From Cyanobacteria bacterium SIG31 (GTDB taxonomy: Bacteria > Cyanobacteriota > Vampirovibrionia > Gastranaerophilales > Gastranaerophilaceae): a stretch of 47,126 nt of DNA. Below, one piece after another: positions 16,096 through 24,577 of this stretch; the stretch's first letter is position 1, and each line of letters begins with the position of its first letter. Below the pieces are notes generated by a model that was not told the origin of the DNA, searched no databases, and worked only from the letters and a program-made list of their open reading frames with translations. The DNA is taken from NCBI GenBank assembly GCA_015152465.1, contig SUTX01000016.1, forward strand, positions 1-47,126, written 5' to 3'. A program made the position numbers and the translations under genes.

Positions 16096-16172
16096 TTTTT
16101 ATCCTCAACTATTTATATTTACCCGTTTATTATATGACAAACAGAGATAAATATAAATATTATGCGGATTAA

Positions 16173-16613
16173 CTAGATTTCTTCGCTTTCTTCAGCCTCG
16201 ATAGGGGCTGTAACTGTAACTCCAAGTTCAGCTAAAGCAGCACGAGCTTTTGGAGCAAGGGCAGTGTCAGAAAAGTTTTCTAAGATTGTTTGATAGCAAT
16301 CAATAGCCTCAGCTTTCATTCCTCTTAGTTTGTATACGTTTCCAGCTTTGAAATATAAAGGAGCCATTTCTGTTGCTGTTGCAACTAGCATTTGATTATC
16401 TAATTGGATTTTTATTCCAATTAAAGTTTCGTTATCTTGTGGTGATAGTAAAGCTCTTGCATAAATCTTTTTTGTTAGATTATCAATGTTATCCGACATT
16501 TCCTGAACAGCTTCTTTTGACAGCTTAGATGATTTTTTAGCTGCAGAAACATCAAGACAAATAGCTGATATTAAGAAGATTCCAACACATATAAAAGTAA
16601 AGATTTTTTTCAT
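16173..16613 (-). CDS. exported TPR-like small protein
   Basis: A 146-residue protein with a signal peptide (MKKIFTFICVGIFLISAICLDVSA, cut before AKKSS). After a helical, charged segment it contains a tetratricopeptide-like helix pair: MAPLYFKAGNVYKLRGMKAEAIDCYQTILENFSDTALAPKARAALAEL. This resembles the single TPR of periplasmic cell-envelope proteins such as YbgF/CpoB. It ends with an acidic tail. Probably a periplasmic adaptor; the partner is unknown. It is divergent from nagZ. Confidence 0.65.
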   Translation of the reverse strand: MKKIFTFICVGIFLISAICLDVSAAKKSSKLSKEAVQEMSDNIDNLTKKIYARALLSPQDNETLIGIKIQLDNQMLVATATEMAPLYFKAGNVYKLRGMKAEAIDCYQTILENFSDTALAPKARAALAELGVTVTAPIEAEESEEI

Positions 16614-16686
16614 AATTAGCTCCGATACTTACCCAATAGTATACTTCAATTATATAAAAAAGTTGATTTTTCTCATCAATTAAATG

Positions 16687-16692
16687 TATGAT
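16687..16692 (+). promoter_or_regulatory. -10 box of nagZ, predicted leaderless
   Basis: TATGAT, preceded by TG, ends 6 nt before the ATG at 16699. No Shine-Dalgarno is present, and this supports the internal ATG over an in-frame start 15 nt upstream that would lie inside the promoter. Confidence 0.5.
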
Positions 16693-16698
16693 TATTTT

Positions 16699-17664
16699 AT
16701 GAAAAAAATGATTTATCAAAAGTTTATCTTGGGGGTAAATGATAAAGATAATCTCCTTCAAGCACTCCAAAGAGGTTTAGGTGGCGTAATATTTTTTACT
16801 AAAGATATCCAAAACGAAGATCAATTTAAAAATTTGGTTTTAGGTATCAAAAACAAAGCTCTAATCCCACCTTTTTTATCTATTGATCAAGAGGGTGGTA
16901 GGGTTGAACGTACCGAAAATATTAGACCCAAAAGGCTTTCAGCAAGATATGCTTTTGAAAAAGGTGAAAAATTTTTAAAAGAACAAGCAGAAGAAATTTC
17001 TTCTGAATTAAATAATTGGGGATTGAATCTGAATTTCGCGCCCTGTGTTGATGTGAATACAAATCCAGATAACCCGATTATTGGTGAAAGAGCTTTTGCG
17101 AATAATCCATATGATGTCATTAAAGGTGAAGAAATATTTATAGAAGCTTCTCGTAAAAATTGTATTATTCCTTGTGTAAAACATTTTCCTGGACATGGAG
17201 ACGCTGATAAGGATAGTCATTTAACGCTTCCCAAAATAGATTTATCACTTGAGGAAATGGAAAAAGTGCATATCAAACCTTTTAAAGAAGCTATCAAAAA
17301 TGATATTGAAATGATAATGGTAGCTCATTTGCACTGTACTTGCTTTGATAAAGAAGAAAACTTACCAACATCTTTAAGTGCAAATGCAGTAGGGTATTTG
17401 CGTAATACACTTGGGTATAGAGGAGTTGTTATTACTGATGATATGGTAATGAAAGGGGTTCAAGACTTTGGCTCACTTGAAGCTTGTATTATGGCTATAA
17501 AAGCTGGCGTTGATATGTTTATATTTAGGAATTCGGATGAAGATACGATAAAACTTATAGAAGATTTATTATTAGCTGTAGAAAAAGATGACGAATTGAA
17601 AACAAAGATTATAGAATCAAACGAACGAATTTTAAAGCTAAAAAAAAGGTATGGAATTCTTTAA
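16699..17664 (+). CDS. nagZ: glycoside hydrolase family 3 beta-N-acetylhexosaminidase
   Basis: A 321-residue GH3 enzyme without signal peptide, expected to remove GlcNAc from muropeptides in cell-wall recycling. Family marks are FLSIDQEGGRVERT, LNLNFAPCVDVN, PIIGERAFA, the His/Asp loop CVKHFPGHGDADKDSH (general acid/base), HLHC, and the nucleophile Asp in VVITDDMVMKG. Only the catalytic barrel is present, as in NagZ. The cytoplasmic location agrees with recycling; no other recycling genes are in the window. Confidence 0.92.
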   Translation: MKKMIYQKFILGVNDKDNLLQALQRGLGGVIFFTKDIQNEDQFKNLVLGIKNKALIPPFLSIDQEGGRVERTENIRPKRLSARYAFEKGEKFLKEQAEEISSELNNWGLNLNFAPCVDVNTNPDNPIIGERAFANNPYDVIKGEEIFIEASRKNCIIPCVKHFPGHGDADKDSHLTLPKIDLSLEEMEKVHIKPFKEAIKNDIEMIMVAHLHCTCFDKEENLPTSLSANAVGYLRNTLGYRGVVITDDMVMKGVQDFGSLEACIMAIKAGVDMFIFRNSDEDTIKLIEDLLLAVEKDDELKTKIIESNERILKLKKRYGIL

Positions 17665-17674
17665 TATAAAAAAG

Positions 17675-17707
17675 GGGCGAGTTGCAAAGCAACTCGCCCA
17701 TCTTTTT
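17675..17707. terminator. bidirectional terminator between nagZ and the zinc-ribbon gene
   Basis: An 11-bp GC-rich stem (GGGCGAGTTGC at 17675-17685 with GCAACTCGCCC at 17689-17699) has A-rich and T-rich flanks. It separates two convergent genes. Confidence 0.9.
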
Positions 17708-17716
17708 GTTAAAAAT

Positions 17717-18004
17717 TTATTCTGCAGTAGCTTCAGCTTTTTGTGCATCAAAACAAGCTTTGCATAAAACGTCTCTACCTTGAGTAGGATTAAATGGAAC
17801 TTGAGTCTGTACCCCACATTTAGCGCAAACTGCGTCATACATTCTTTTCTTTCCTCTACGTTGTTGTTTTTTTGCTTTTCTACAATCTGGGCATCTTTTA
17901 GGCTTATTTGTTAAACCTTTTTCTGCGTAAAATTCTTGTTCTCCAACTGTGAATACGAATTCTTTTCCACATTCTTCACAAATAAGCGTTTCATCTTGGT
18001 ACAT
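17717..18004 (-). CDS. double zinc-ribbon protein
   Basis: A 95-residue protein with two four-cysteine zinc sites. The first is CEECGKEF...CPDC (residues about 9-42), matching the probable zinc-ribbon domain seen in many anaerobes. The second is CAKCGVQTQVPF...CKAC (residues about 61-84), matching the CxxC-CxxC domain. A basic linker (RKAKKQQRRGKKR) suggests nucleic-acid or ribosome contact, which is inference. AGGAGA precedes the ATG. Confidence 0.85.
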   Translation of the reverse strand: MYQDETLICEECGKEFVFTVGEQEFYAEKGLTNKPKRCPDCRKAKKQQRRGKKRMYDAVCAKCGVQTQVPFNPTQGRDVLCKACFDAQKAEATAE

Positions 18005-18116
18005 GACTGTTCTCCTAAATAAATAAATTGACCATAACGCACATGACGTGTATTATGGTCTAATTTTATAATTTTTTTTAGTATTGGTCAAGTTTTTTCG
18101 GCTATTATTAAGAATT

Positions 18117-18554
18117 TTATACTTTTCCAGTTGAGCCAAAGCCACCTTCGCCACGGGCTGTGTCTGAAAGCTCTGTTACCACTTCAATTTTAGCTTGTTC
18201 GTATTTAGCGATAACCATTTGAGCAATTCTTTCATCAGGTTGGATTGTATATGCTTCGTTTGATACGTTAACTAAACCGACACAAACTTCGCCACGATAG
18301 TCTTCGTCAACGGTACCAACACAATTGATTAAGCTAATACCATGTTTTATTGACAAACCAGAACGAGGTCTGATTTGAGCTTCATATCCGTGTTCTAATT
18401 CAATTTTTAATCCTGTAGGGATTAATTTTCTTTCAAGTGGTTGAAGCGTGATTGGTTCAGAAATAGCAGCGCATAAATCCATACCAGCGGCTCCGTCTGT
18501 TTTGTATTCTGGAACAAATTTGTTATGTTCCATTCTGAAAATTTTTAAAATCAT
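18117..18554 (-). CDS. dut: dUTP diphosphatase
   Basis: A 145-residue trimeric dUTPase that hydrolyses dUTP to dUMP and PPi. All five motifs are present: AAGMDLCA, PRSGLSIKHG, VGTVDEDYRGE (catalytic Asp), DERIAQMV and ARGEGGFGSTG. The start follows AAGGAGA. It is downstream of a small gene (18627-18833) with a 72-nt spacer containing GC-rich hairpins. Confidence 0.96.
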   Translation of the reverse strand: MILKIFRMEHNKFVPEYKTDGAAGMDLCAAISEPITLQPLERKLIPTGLKIELEHGYEAQIRPRSGLSIKHGISLINCVGTVDEDYRGEVCVGLVNVSNEAYTIQPDERIAQMVIAKYEQAKIEVVTELSDTARGEGGFGSTGKV

Positions 18555-18572
18555 AGAACTCTCCTTTTGTAA

Positions 18573-18622
18573 TTTTTCTCGTCCCTTGTGGGAGAGAGTG
18601 CCCAGAGGGCGGGTCGGTGATA
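18573..18622. other. GC-rich hairpin-containing spacer upstream of dut
   Basis: A GC-rich patch within AT-rich surroundings holds two short stems on the dut strand (GCCC-TCT-GGGC, and TCTCCC-ACAA-GGGA with flanking pairs). It could be a small repeat remnant or attenuator-like leader for dut. I cannot choose. Confidence 0.3.
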
Positions 18623-18626
18623 AACC

Positions 18627-18833
18627 CTACGCAGTAATAATTGTTTTTCCGTTTACAACTTCTTTAGGGAAGATAGTAAACTCTTCTAAGTTTTCGATTC
18701 CTAATTTATGAGCTTTTTCAATAGGACTTTCAACTTTTGGAGCAGACATAAATGTGTTGCTCAATTGTATAAATATATTTCTCCTTGAATTGTGTTCATC
18801 ATGAGATATTGCGTTGATAGCTGATACTTTCAT
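18627..18833 (-). CDS. small hypothetical protein upstream of dut
   Basis: A 68-residue protein (MKVSAINAISHDEH...) with no membrane segment, ending GKTIITA. I do not recognise it. The ATG follows a good AAAGGTGG at correct spacing, which supports a real gene despite its size. The first residues resemble the short polar leaders of other unknown proteins here. Probably cotranscribed with dut. Confidence 0.6.
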   Translation of the reverse strand: MKVSAINAISHDEHNSRRNIFIQLSNTFMSAPKVESPIEKAHKLGIENLEEFTIFPKEVVNGKTIITA

Positions 18834-18986
18834 ATTCCACCTTTTCTAAGTTTGGGATAAAGGGGTAAGATCCCTTTACACATAAGTAATTACCAAAAAT
18901 AATTTTCCGATAGAAGAAACGATGAGTCAATAAAATATAAACATTTGTAACATCGATATGTTTGTGGTAATATAAGGCAAGAAGAT

Positions 18987-19075
18987 GTCGTAGTGGCACT
19001 CTGCCGCAGGAAAAGGTGACTAAATGTCACGTTTTCCGAGAGGGTTCCCCTTGAGGGAACATCCGCCACAAAGAC
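18987..19075 (+). repeat. tRNA 5'-end structured element before tRNA-Leu
   Basis: An 89-nt element starts with GTCGTAGTGGC (18987-18997), an exact copy of the first 11 bases of tRNA-Leu at 19114, followed by ACTCTGCCG. It ends with GCCACAAAGAC (19065-19075), which pairs with the beginning as GTC/GAC plus GTGGC/GCCAC. Inside are two hairpins: GGAAAA-G-GTGAC / GTCAC-G-TTTTCC (19009-19037), extended by CTCT/AGAG, and GTTCCC/GGGAAC (19044-19060). It therefore folds as a closed multi-arm structure of tRNA size but is not a normal tRNA. It may be transcribed with tRNA-Leu. Confidence 0.6.
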
Positions 19076-19113
19076 AAACAAAAATTTTGAAAATTGAATA
19101 AACAATAGTACGA

Positions 19114-19195
19114 GTCGTAGTGGCGGAATCGGTATACGCGCACGTTTGAGGGGCGTGTGGGGAGACCCGTGCGGGTTCAAGTCCCGCCTACGACA
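19114..19195 (+). tRNA. tRNA-Leu(GAG)
   Basis: An 82-nt class II cloverleaf. The acceptor is GTCGTAG/CTACGAC with discriminator A. The anticodon stem CACGT/GCGTG encloses loop TTGAGGG (GAG). A variable arm GGGGAGACCC and T-arm GCGGG-TTCAAGT-CCCGC follow. No CCA is encoded. Both ends are duplicated in the flanking elements. Confidence 0.95.
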
Positions 19196-19225
19196 TTTAT
19201 TAATTGATAATTAAATAGTGTGGTA

Positions 19226-19370
19226 GGGGCGCAGAACCCCAATGCGAAGCATTTATCGGGTTCAAGCGGGAGCGAGCTGAGGCTGGAGAGTTTTGCGAAA
19301 GTCGAAGACTTGAAGCACAACTCGGAATTGCCGTTAAATGCGAGCGACCAAGACAGTCCCGCCTACGACA
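19226..19370 (+). repeat. tRNA 3'-end structured element, copy E2 (tRNA-Leu)
   Basis: Block order matches copy E1 near position 200: hairpins (GGGG/CCCC 19226-19240; AATGC-GAA-GCATT 19241-19253), T-arm box GGGTTCAAG (19258-19266, as in tRNA-Leu), GGGAGCGAGCTGAGGCTG, a long hairpin (19288-19323, outer GAGTTTTGC/GCACAACTC, inner AAGTC/GACTT), CGGAATTGCCGTT, GCGAGCGACCAAGACA, then the tRNA-Leu 3' end GTCCCGCCTACGACA. The hairpin sequences differ from E1 yet still pair, which indicates selection or recent inheritance of structure. Confidence 0.7.
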
Positions 19371-19391
19371 CCATTTTTGGAGATGTGTATT

Positions 19392-19943
19392 ATGCCCAAA
19401 GTAAATCCAATTATATCACCAGTTGCAGAATATTTAAAAAACAATAATGCCGTTATAAAAAGCATTAAATCAATGTCGTCTTTGGATGTTGCAAAAACAA
19501 ATTTTGAGTTTTATAACAATCTTACTGGACAGTATTTAGGTAGGCAATATTATAATAGTGAATTAAAAAGGGAGCTTGATAATAAATTAAGTAGAAGAAC
19601 AATGATAAAAAGGGAGTTTTTTGAGGGCTTTCCTAAAAAGATTTATGAGCAATATATTGTTATAGAAAATAAACTTAAACAAATCATAGGTAAAACTGAA
19701 GAAGAAGACTGTTTATTGCCAACAGAAATTACGGTGACAAAAGTTCTTATTGATAAAGAAAAGAATTTACTGACCAAAAAGATTGAACAAAGAATATTAG
19801 AAACACCATTAAAAGAAAATTCAAAATTTGATATTAAATATTATAGCTTAGAAGAGAAACCCAATTATAAAACTGTTTCAACCATATTAGAAACAAAACC
19901 TTATGAATATAGCTCAAAACACAGGCTTGGAATCTTTGAATAA
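19392..19943 (+). CDS. hypothetical protein
   Basis: A 183-residue charged protein (MPKVNPIISPVAEYLKNNNAV...) rich in Lys, Glu, Asn and Tyr, with no signal peptide or membrane helix. The middle (KLSRRTMIKREFFEGFPKK) is basic and helical, the end more beta-like. I do not recognise it. The ATG at 19392 is chosen over an in-frame start 54 nt upstream because GGAG precedes it and the upstream part lies inside the tRNA-end element. Confidence 0.65.
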   Translation: MPKVNPIISPVAEYLKNNNAVIKSIKSMSSLDVAKTNFEFYNNLTGQYLGRQYYNSELKRELDNKLSRRTMIKREFFEGFPKKIYEQYIVIENKLKQIIGKTEEEDCLLPTEITVTKVLIDKEKNLLTKKIEQRILETPLKENSKFDIKYYSLEEKPNYKTVSTILETKPYEYSSKHRLGIFE

Positions 19944-20028
19944 TGTTTTATTGTTGCATTAAGGATTTATCCTTGTTAAAATTTCAGGAAAGAATATTCT
20001 GGAAACTGTATTATTTATAAGTGAAAAA

Positions 20029-21123
20029 ATGAGAGATATTAAATTAGATATTGCAAAAGGAATTGGTATTTGTTTTATGGTCTTGGGACATACAACGTCT
20101 CCTTTTGTGAATTTTATATACCTATTTCACGTGGCACTATTTTTTATAATATCAGGCTACCTTTTTGCAGACAGAACATATTTGTCTTTAAGTAGCTTAT
20201 TTAAACATTTACTTAATATCGCAAAACGTCTATGGCTACCTTTTGTTATTTTTGTTTCAGCTCTGATACTTTTGCACAATTGTTTTGTAGATATTAATTT
20301 TCTTACAAATAATGAGCTTTTCTTGCAAGGTTCAAATGGAAATTCCTGGGGGTTGAAAAATTACTATAGCTTAGAACAGGTTTTTTCAAAACTTTTAAAG
20401 GCGTTCTCTTTTTCTAATAGTGAACAATTAGCTGGTGCACTGTGGTTTTTAAAAGCACTTTTTTTAGTTTCAGTATTTTCTGCTTTGATTAGATATACGA
20501 AAAACCTTTTGTTTAAATCTGATAATAAATTTTATGTTTATGAGGCGATTGTTTATTCTGTTATTTTATTATTAGCGTATTGGGGATATATAAATCAATC
20601 TTCTTGTTGTAGAATCTTTTCAACTTTGTTTCTATTCTATATTGGGATATTGATTTCTCGTTATTTTAAAAATCTAATCTTGAATATGCGTTTATTCCTG
20701 TTTTCATTTATAATGCTGTTAATTTTTTGTTATTTTAATGTAAAAGTTGATGTTGGAACGAGCGAACATAGTTCTTTTCTTCTGTTTTTACTAGCATCAA
20801 TATTTGGTTTTATATTTGTGCTTAATCTATCTTTCTTATTTTCAAAACGAGAATTTGTTAAAAATATTTTTTCATATATCGGGCAAAATACGTTGGTAAT
20901 TTTATGTTTTCATTTTATAGCATTTAAATTTGTTACGTTATTCCAAATCTATTACTATGATTTACCGATGTACAGATTGGCATCTTTTCCGACGTATGAC
21001 AATGGATATTATTGGATAGTATATTTTATGGCAGGTGTCGTTATACCATTACTGCTATCAGCATTTTGGTATAAATTAAAATTTTATCTGATTAGCTTTT
21101 TTTCTGGTAAAATTAAAACTTAA
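20029..21123 (+). CDS. membrane acyltransferase (acyltransferase family 3)
   Basis: A 364-residue integral membrane protein with about ten hydrophobic helices. The N-terminus carries the family 3 signature: RDIKLDIAKGIGICFMVLGH with the presumed catalytic His, then LFHVALFFIISGYLF. Such enzymes O-acylate surface glycans, LPS, peptidoglycan or exopolysaccharide using an acyl donor on the cytoplasmic side. No SGNH domain is attached. The position just before envelope genes suits a surface-glycan role; the acceptor is unknown. Confidence 0.85.
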   Translation: MRDIKLDIAKGIGICFMVLGHTTSPFVNFIYLFHVALFFIISGYLFADRTYLSLSSLFKHLLNIAKRLWLPFVIFVSALILLHNCFVDINFLTNNELFLQGSNGNSWGLKNYYSLEQVFSKLLKAFSFSNSEQLAGALWFLKALFLVSVFSALIRYTKNLLFKSDNKFYVYEAIVYSVILLLAYWGYINQSSCCRIFSTLFLFYIGILISRYFKNLILNMRLFLFSFIMLLIFCYFNVKVDVGTSEHSSFLLFLLASIFGFIFVLNLSFLFSKREFVKNIFSYIGQNTLVILCFHFIAFKFVTLFQIYYYDLPMYRLASFPTYDNGYYWIVYFMAGVVIPLLLSAFWYKLKFYLISFFSGKIKT

Positions 21124-21192
21124 TAGATATATTAATGAATTGCCCTAGAAAAATTTTTATACTATAATATTTCTAGTGGAGGCTTTGAGAAG

Positions 21193-21294
21193 ATGGATTT
21201 TTTTAGAGAACATAAAAAATTGATAGTTGGTCTTATCGCAGTTTCGTTTATTTTATGGACTGTAGGTATGGGACTTCTTATGATGCTTGCCTAA
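21193..21294 (+). CDS. 33-residue membrane microprotein
   Basis: MDFFREHKKLIVGLIAVSFI begins a 33-residue protein that has a short charged N-terminus and one membrane helix ending in GMGLLMMLA. AGTGGAGG lies 10 nt upstream and a TATAAT lies before that, so it has proper expression signals. It is followed 15 nt later by the EnvC-like gene. The N-terminus resembles the membrane anchor of PpiD/SurA-type chaperones but without the chaperone. Likely a real small protein, possibly helping the downstream hydrolase activator or envelope export. Confidence 0.6.
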   Translation: MDFFREHKKLIVGLIAVSFILWTVGMGLLMMLA

Positions 21295-21309
21295 TCTGGG
21301 AGATAAGAT

Positions 21310-22419
21310 TTGAAAAAAATATTAAATGTTTTAATATTTTTAGCGATATTATTGAGTACCGCTGGGTGCTTGTCTTCGTATGCGACAACAGATATTGAAG
21401 CAAAACAAAAAGAAGCAAGAGAGCAGATTAATCGTCTCAAGTGGTTAGAACAATTAGAAACAAATAAACTATATAAAAACCAACAGAAACTCGAATCTGC
21501 GACTAACAGTTTAACATCTTCAAAGACAAAAATTATTTCTGCACAAAAAGAATTGGTAGATTTACAACAAAAATTGGATAAAGCATATGCTGAATATAAT
21601 GCTTTGAATTATACGCTTGCAAAACATATTAGAAGTGTTTATAAATCACAAAGAAAAGCTTTTTTTGAAATTCTTCTAAATTCAGAAGATATTAATATGC
21701 TTGTGGACAGGCTTTATTATCAAAAAATTGTTTTAAAGAATGATTATAATAAAATGGCTAGGGCTAGAGATAAAGCTCGAGAGATTGCAACTATAAAATA
21801 TAACATTGAAGCAAGAAAACGTAACTTAGAACGTTCTGTAGCTTCAATAAATTCTCAACAAGCATATATTCAAAAAGCAATTGCAAAAAATGAAAGCATG
21901 ATTAATAAATTAAGAACGGACAGAGCTGCATATCAAAAAGCAGAACGTGAACTTGCAAAACAGTCTGCAAGTATTGGTTCTTATATTAATAAAACAGCTA
22001 CATCTGCATCTAGTGTTCAAGTTGCTTCAGGATTTATAAAGCCAATACAGGGTCGTATAACATCGCCTTTTGGCTGGAGAACGCATCCAATATTTAACAG
22101 TCGTTCATTCCACTCAGGAATTGATATTGGAGGGCCAAACTTAGGGGCAATAAGGGCTTCTAACTCGGGTAAAGTTATTTATTCTGGTTGGTACGGTGGC
22201 TATGGTAAAGTTGTAATTATTGAGCACGGTATTGTTAATGGTAAGCCAATAACAACTCTATACGCTCACATGAGTTCAATAGCTGTTTCAAATGGCACTA
22301 AAGTTACAAAAGGACAAGTTATAGGATATGAAGGTACGACAGGTTATAGTACTGGCCCACACTGTCACTTTGAAGTTCGGGTGAACGGTCAACCTAACAA
22401 TCCATTAAATTATATATAG
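21310..22419 (+). CDS. EnvC-like M23 peptidase (murein hydrolase activator type)
   Basis: A 369-residue exported protein: signal segment (residues 5-20, with a Cys at 20 in STAGC that could make it a lipoprotein), long coiled coil (about 27-220), and C-terminal LytM/M23 domain (243-369). The zinc ligands appear intact: H268 and D272 in HSGID, and H353 in HCHFEV, with H351 catalytic; TTLYAHMSS supplies the other His. Intact ligands suggest real endopeptidase activity, unlike E. coli EnvC, which only activates amidases. It starts with TTG, preceded by GGGAGA. Confidence 0.88.
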   Translation: MKKILNVLIFLAILLSTAGCLSSYATTDIEAKQKEAREQINRLKWLEQLETNKLYKNQQKLESATNSLTSSKTKIISAQKELVDLQQKLDKAYAEYNALNYTLAKHIRSVYKSQRKAFFEILLNSEDINMLVDRLYYQKIVLKNDYNKMARARDKAREIATIKYNIEARKRNLERSVASINSQQAYIQKAIAKNESMINKLRTDRAAYQKAERELAKQSASIGSYINKTATSASSVQVASGFIKPIQGRITSPFGWRTHPIFNSRSFHSGIDIGGPNLGAIRASNSGKVIYSGWYGGYGKVVIIEHGIVNGKPITTLYAHMSSIAVSNGTKVTKGQVIGYEGTTGYSTGPHCHFEVRVNGQPNNPLNYI

Positions 22420-22429
22420 GGAAAATATT

Positions 22430-24577
22430 TTGAAAAAGAAACTGACGACAACATTTATAATATCTATGGCAATGTCAATACCTGCGTTTGCGGATTTTGC
22501 TTTTACAGAACAGTCTGATTTTACGGGCGAAGCATTTTTTACTCCGTATGTCGCTGAACCTCAACCGAAAGCCAAGAAACATTCTGAAGCAAATAGCGGT
22601 ACAATCCCACCAGTTAAGCTAATAAGAATGTCTATACAAGAAAAGCTTAAGAATCGTGACGCAAAGCGTTATGAATTTGCGCCGACAGCTCAAGATATTT
22701 ATGAAGGTGAATTAGAAACTTCTGATTATGCTTCAAAAGAAGTAGAAGATGATTTTGAGGAAATGAGTCCCGATGGTTTTGAAACTGTTGAAGAAAGTAG
22801 TACTGAAAATATCGAAAAGCCTAAGAGAAAATTATTCAGAAAAAAATTAAAAAATAAAAACGAAGATAATGATATCATACTAGATTGTGATAATGTTGAT
22901 TATGATACGCAAAATTATTTAATAAAAGCCACTGGTGGAGTTAGTGTTGAGTTTGTAAAACAAGGTACAACAGTAAAAGCTGAGACAATTACTTTTGATA
23001 GACTCAATAATACAGTTATGGCTGAGGGTGATGTAAAAATTTTAAAATCTGGTCAGGTTATAACAGGTGATTATATTTTCGTTGATATGAACGAAGAAAA
23101 TGCGTTAATTGAAAATCCGAAAACAACTTCTGGAAATATTGAAATCAAATCAAGAAAGGGCTATGTTTATACAGATAAAGTTGTTCAAGAAGATGGCTCC
23201 TTAGTGATAACCGATTCATTCCCTATCAACTTTCATTCTGCAAATAGAGGACCTCAAATGCGCAGAATGCTTGTACCAAAGAATGAAACTTTAACTGACG
23301 ACATGTCTAAAGGGATAATAAAGCTACAAGCAAAAGACATTAAGATTAAGCAAAAAGGTGATATTGAAACAATTTCTTTTACCAGAATGCGTTTGTTTAA
23401 AGGGGATAAAGTATTCTTTAGAACACCTGCAATAAAGGTATATACAAATAAAAATCATGATTATGCAGAAACAAATCACTGGGAAATAGGTGCTTATAGG
23501 GGTTTTGGTGTTTTTGCTGGGCCTGGAGTCGTTTTTGAATTACCAAAAGGCTCTGTTTTAAAAGCAATGCCAATTTTGAATTATAAGAGCGGTTTTGGTT
23601 ATGGTGGATATGGACGTTTTAGTAGTGGTACAAACCAAACAATGTTGGGATATGGTACTGCAACTGAAAAAATGATAGTACTTGGTAAACAAAAACTTGA
23701 TGACGATTTGTACATACAATATGGTATGAATAGTTACATGGATGAGTGGTTCTTGGGTAGACGTAGACCTAAGTATGGTGCGGCTTTGGTATATAAAAAA
23801 GGCTATGGCTCTAATAACTTTTTGATAAAAGGACAACGAGCAATGTATACACATAGGCTTGATGCAGGCTATTACCAAGATTTAGATTTTGATACTCACT
23901 TTGAGAAAATTAAGGGTACTGATATGGGTACATCTCGTTTCAGATATATGGCTGAAGGATTACAAAATATTTACTCTTATAAGAATGAGGAAGAACAAAA
24001 AGCTTTAGAACTAGCAGCTGTAGCTCAATTCTCAGGGGCAGTTTATGGTAACGGTAATACCCAAGTTATTGGTAGAATCGGCCCACGTTTGCATACACAA
24101 TACAAACGTTGGATGCAAGATATTGGTTATTTTTACTCAAAATTTGATGACAATACGCCGATGCCAGTGTTTGATATGTATCGCTACGGTAAACAAAATG
24201 TTTACTTGAGAGAATATTTTAGAATTAATAGATATTTAACTCTATCTTGGTTTGGATCAATAAATTTAAGTGGTGATTCTCCGAATGGAAAAGATTTCCA
24301 AGAGAATTCTTTTTACGTCTCAGTTGGTCCTGATGATATGAAATTCAATGTTGGTTATGATTTTGTTCGGGAAAATCTTTATTGTACTGTTGAATTAATG
24401 ATGGATGCTAAAGGTACAAAGGTTGAATATGATTCTTTGGAAATAAAACAAGATAAAAAGGCAAAGAATGATAGTAAACCAAAGAGTGACAATTCTTTTG
24501 AATCTGCGCCAGTAACCCAAACCGTATTGCAAAGGGCTGTAGTAGAAGATATAAAGGTGCATGAAGATGTTCTCTAG
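22430..24577 (+). CDS. LptD/OstA-like outer-membrane assembly protein
   Basis: A 715-residue exported protein with signal peptide (cut near FAD, residue 22), a low-complexity acidic stretch (residues 30-145), then an OstA/LptA-type beta-jellyroll (residues 148-250: DIILDCDNVDYDTQNYLIKATGGVSV, AETITFDRLNNTVMAEGDV) and a long C-terminal beta-barrel-like region with alternating aromatic residues to about residue 670. LptD places LPS in the outer leaflet; here the barrel is short for LptD (E. coli 784), and partner LptE or LptB/C/F/G genes are absent from the window. The start is TTG after TAGGGA. The 3' end overlaps the class II aldolase gene. Confidence 0.8.
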   Translation: MKKKLTTTFIISMAMSIPAFADFAFTEQSDFTGEAFFTPYVAEPQPKAKKHSEANSGTIPPVKLIRMSIQEKLKNRDAKRYEFAPTAQDIYEGELETSDYASKEVEDDFEEMSPDGFETVEESSTENIEKPKRKLFRKKLKNKNEDNDIILDCDNVDYDTQNYLIKATGGVSVEFVKQGTTVKAETITFDRLNNTVMAEGDVKILKSGQVITGDYIFVDMNEENALIENPKTTSGNIEIKSRKGYVYTDKVVQEDGSLVITDSFPINFHSANRGPQMRRMLVPKNETLTDDMSKGIIKLQAKDIKIKQKGDIETISFTRMRLFKGDKVFFRTPAIKVYTNKNHDYAETNHWEIGAYRGFGVFAGPGVVFELPKGSVLKAMPILNYKSGFGYGGYGRFSSGTNQTMLGYGTATEKMIVLGKQKLDDDLYIQYGMNSYMDEWFLGRRRPKYGAALVYKKGYGSNNFLIKGQRAMYTHRLDAGYYQDLDFDTHFEKIKGTDMGTSRFRYMAEGLQNIYSYKNEEEQKALELAAVAQFSGAVYGNGNTQVIGRIGPRLHTQYKRWMQDIGYFYSKFDDNTPMPVFDMYRYGKQNVYLREYFRINRYLTLSWFGSINLSGDSPNGKDFQENSFYVSVGPDDMKFNVGYDFVRENLYCTVELMMDAKGTKVEYDSLEIKQDKKAKNDSKPKSDNSFESAPVTQTVLQRAVVEDIKVHEDVL

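Noticed and set aside
18987..19075. A second tRNA-Leu gene upstream of the real one
   Set aside because: Although it starts like tRNA-Leu and is tRNA-sized, it has no anticodon arm, no T-loop TTCRA in place and no tRNA 3' end, so it is listed as a structured repeat.
19220..19447. A plus-strand reading frame across the tRNA-end element E2
   Set aside because: Its sequence comes from the element and the tRNA-Leu tail; it overlaps the start of the supported gene at 19392 and has no ribosome site.
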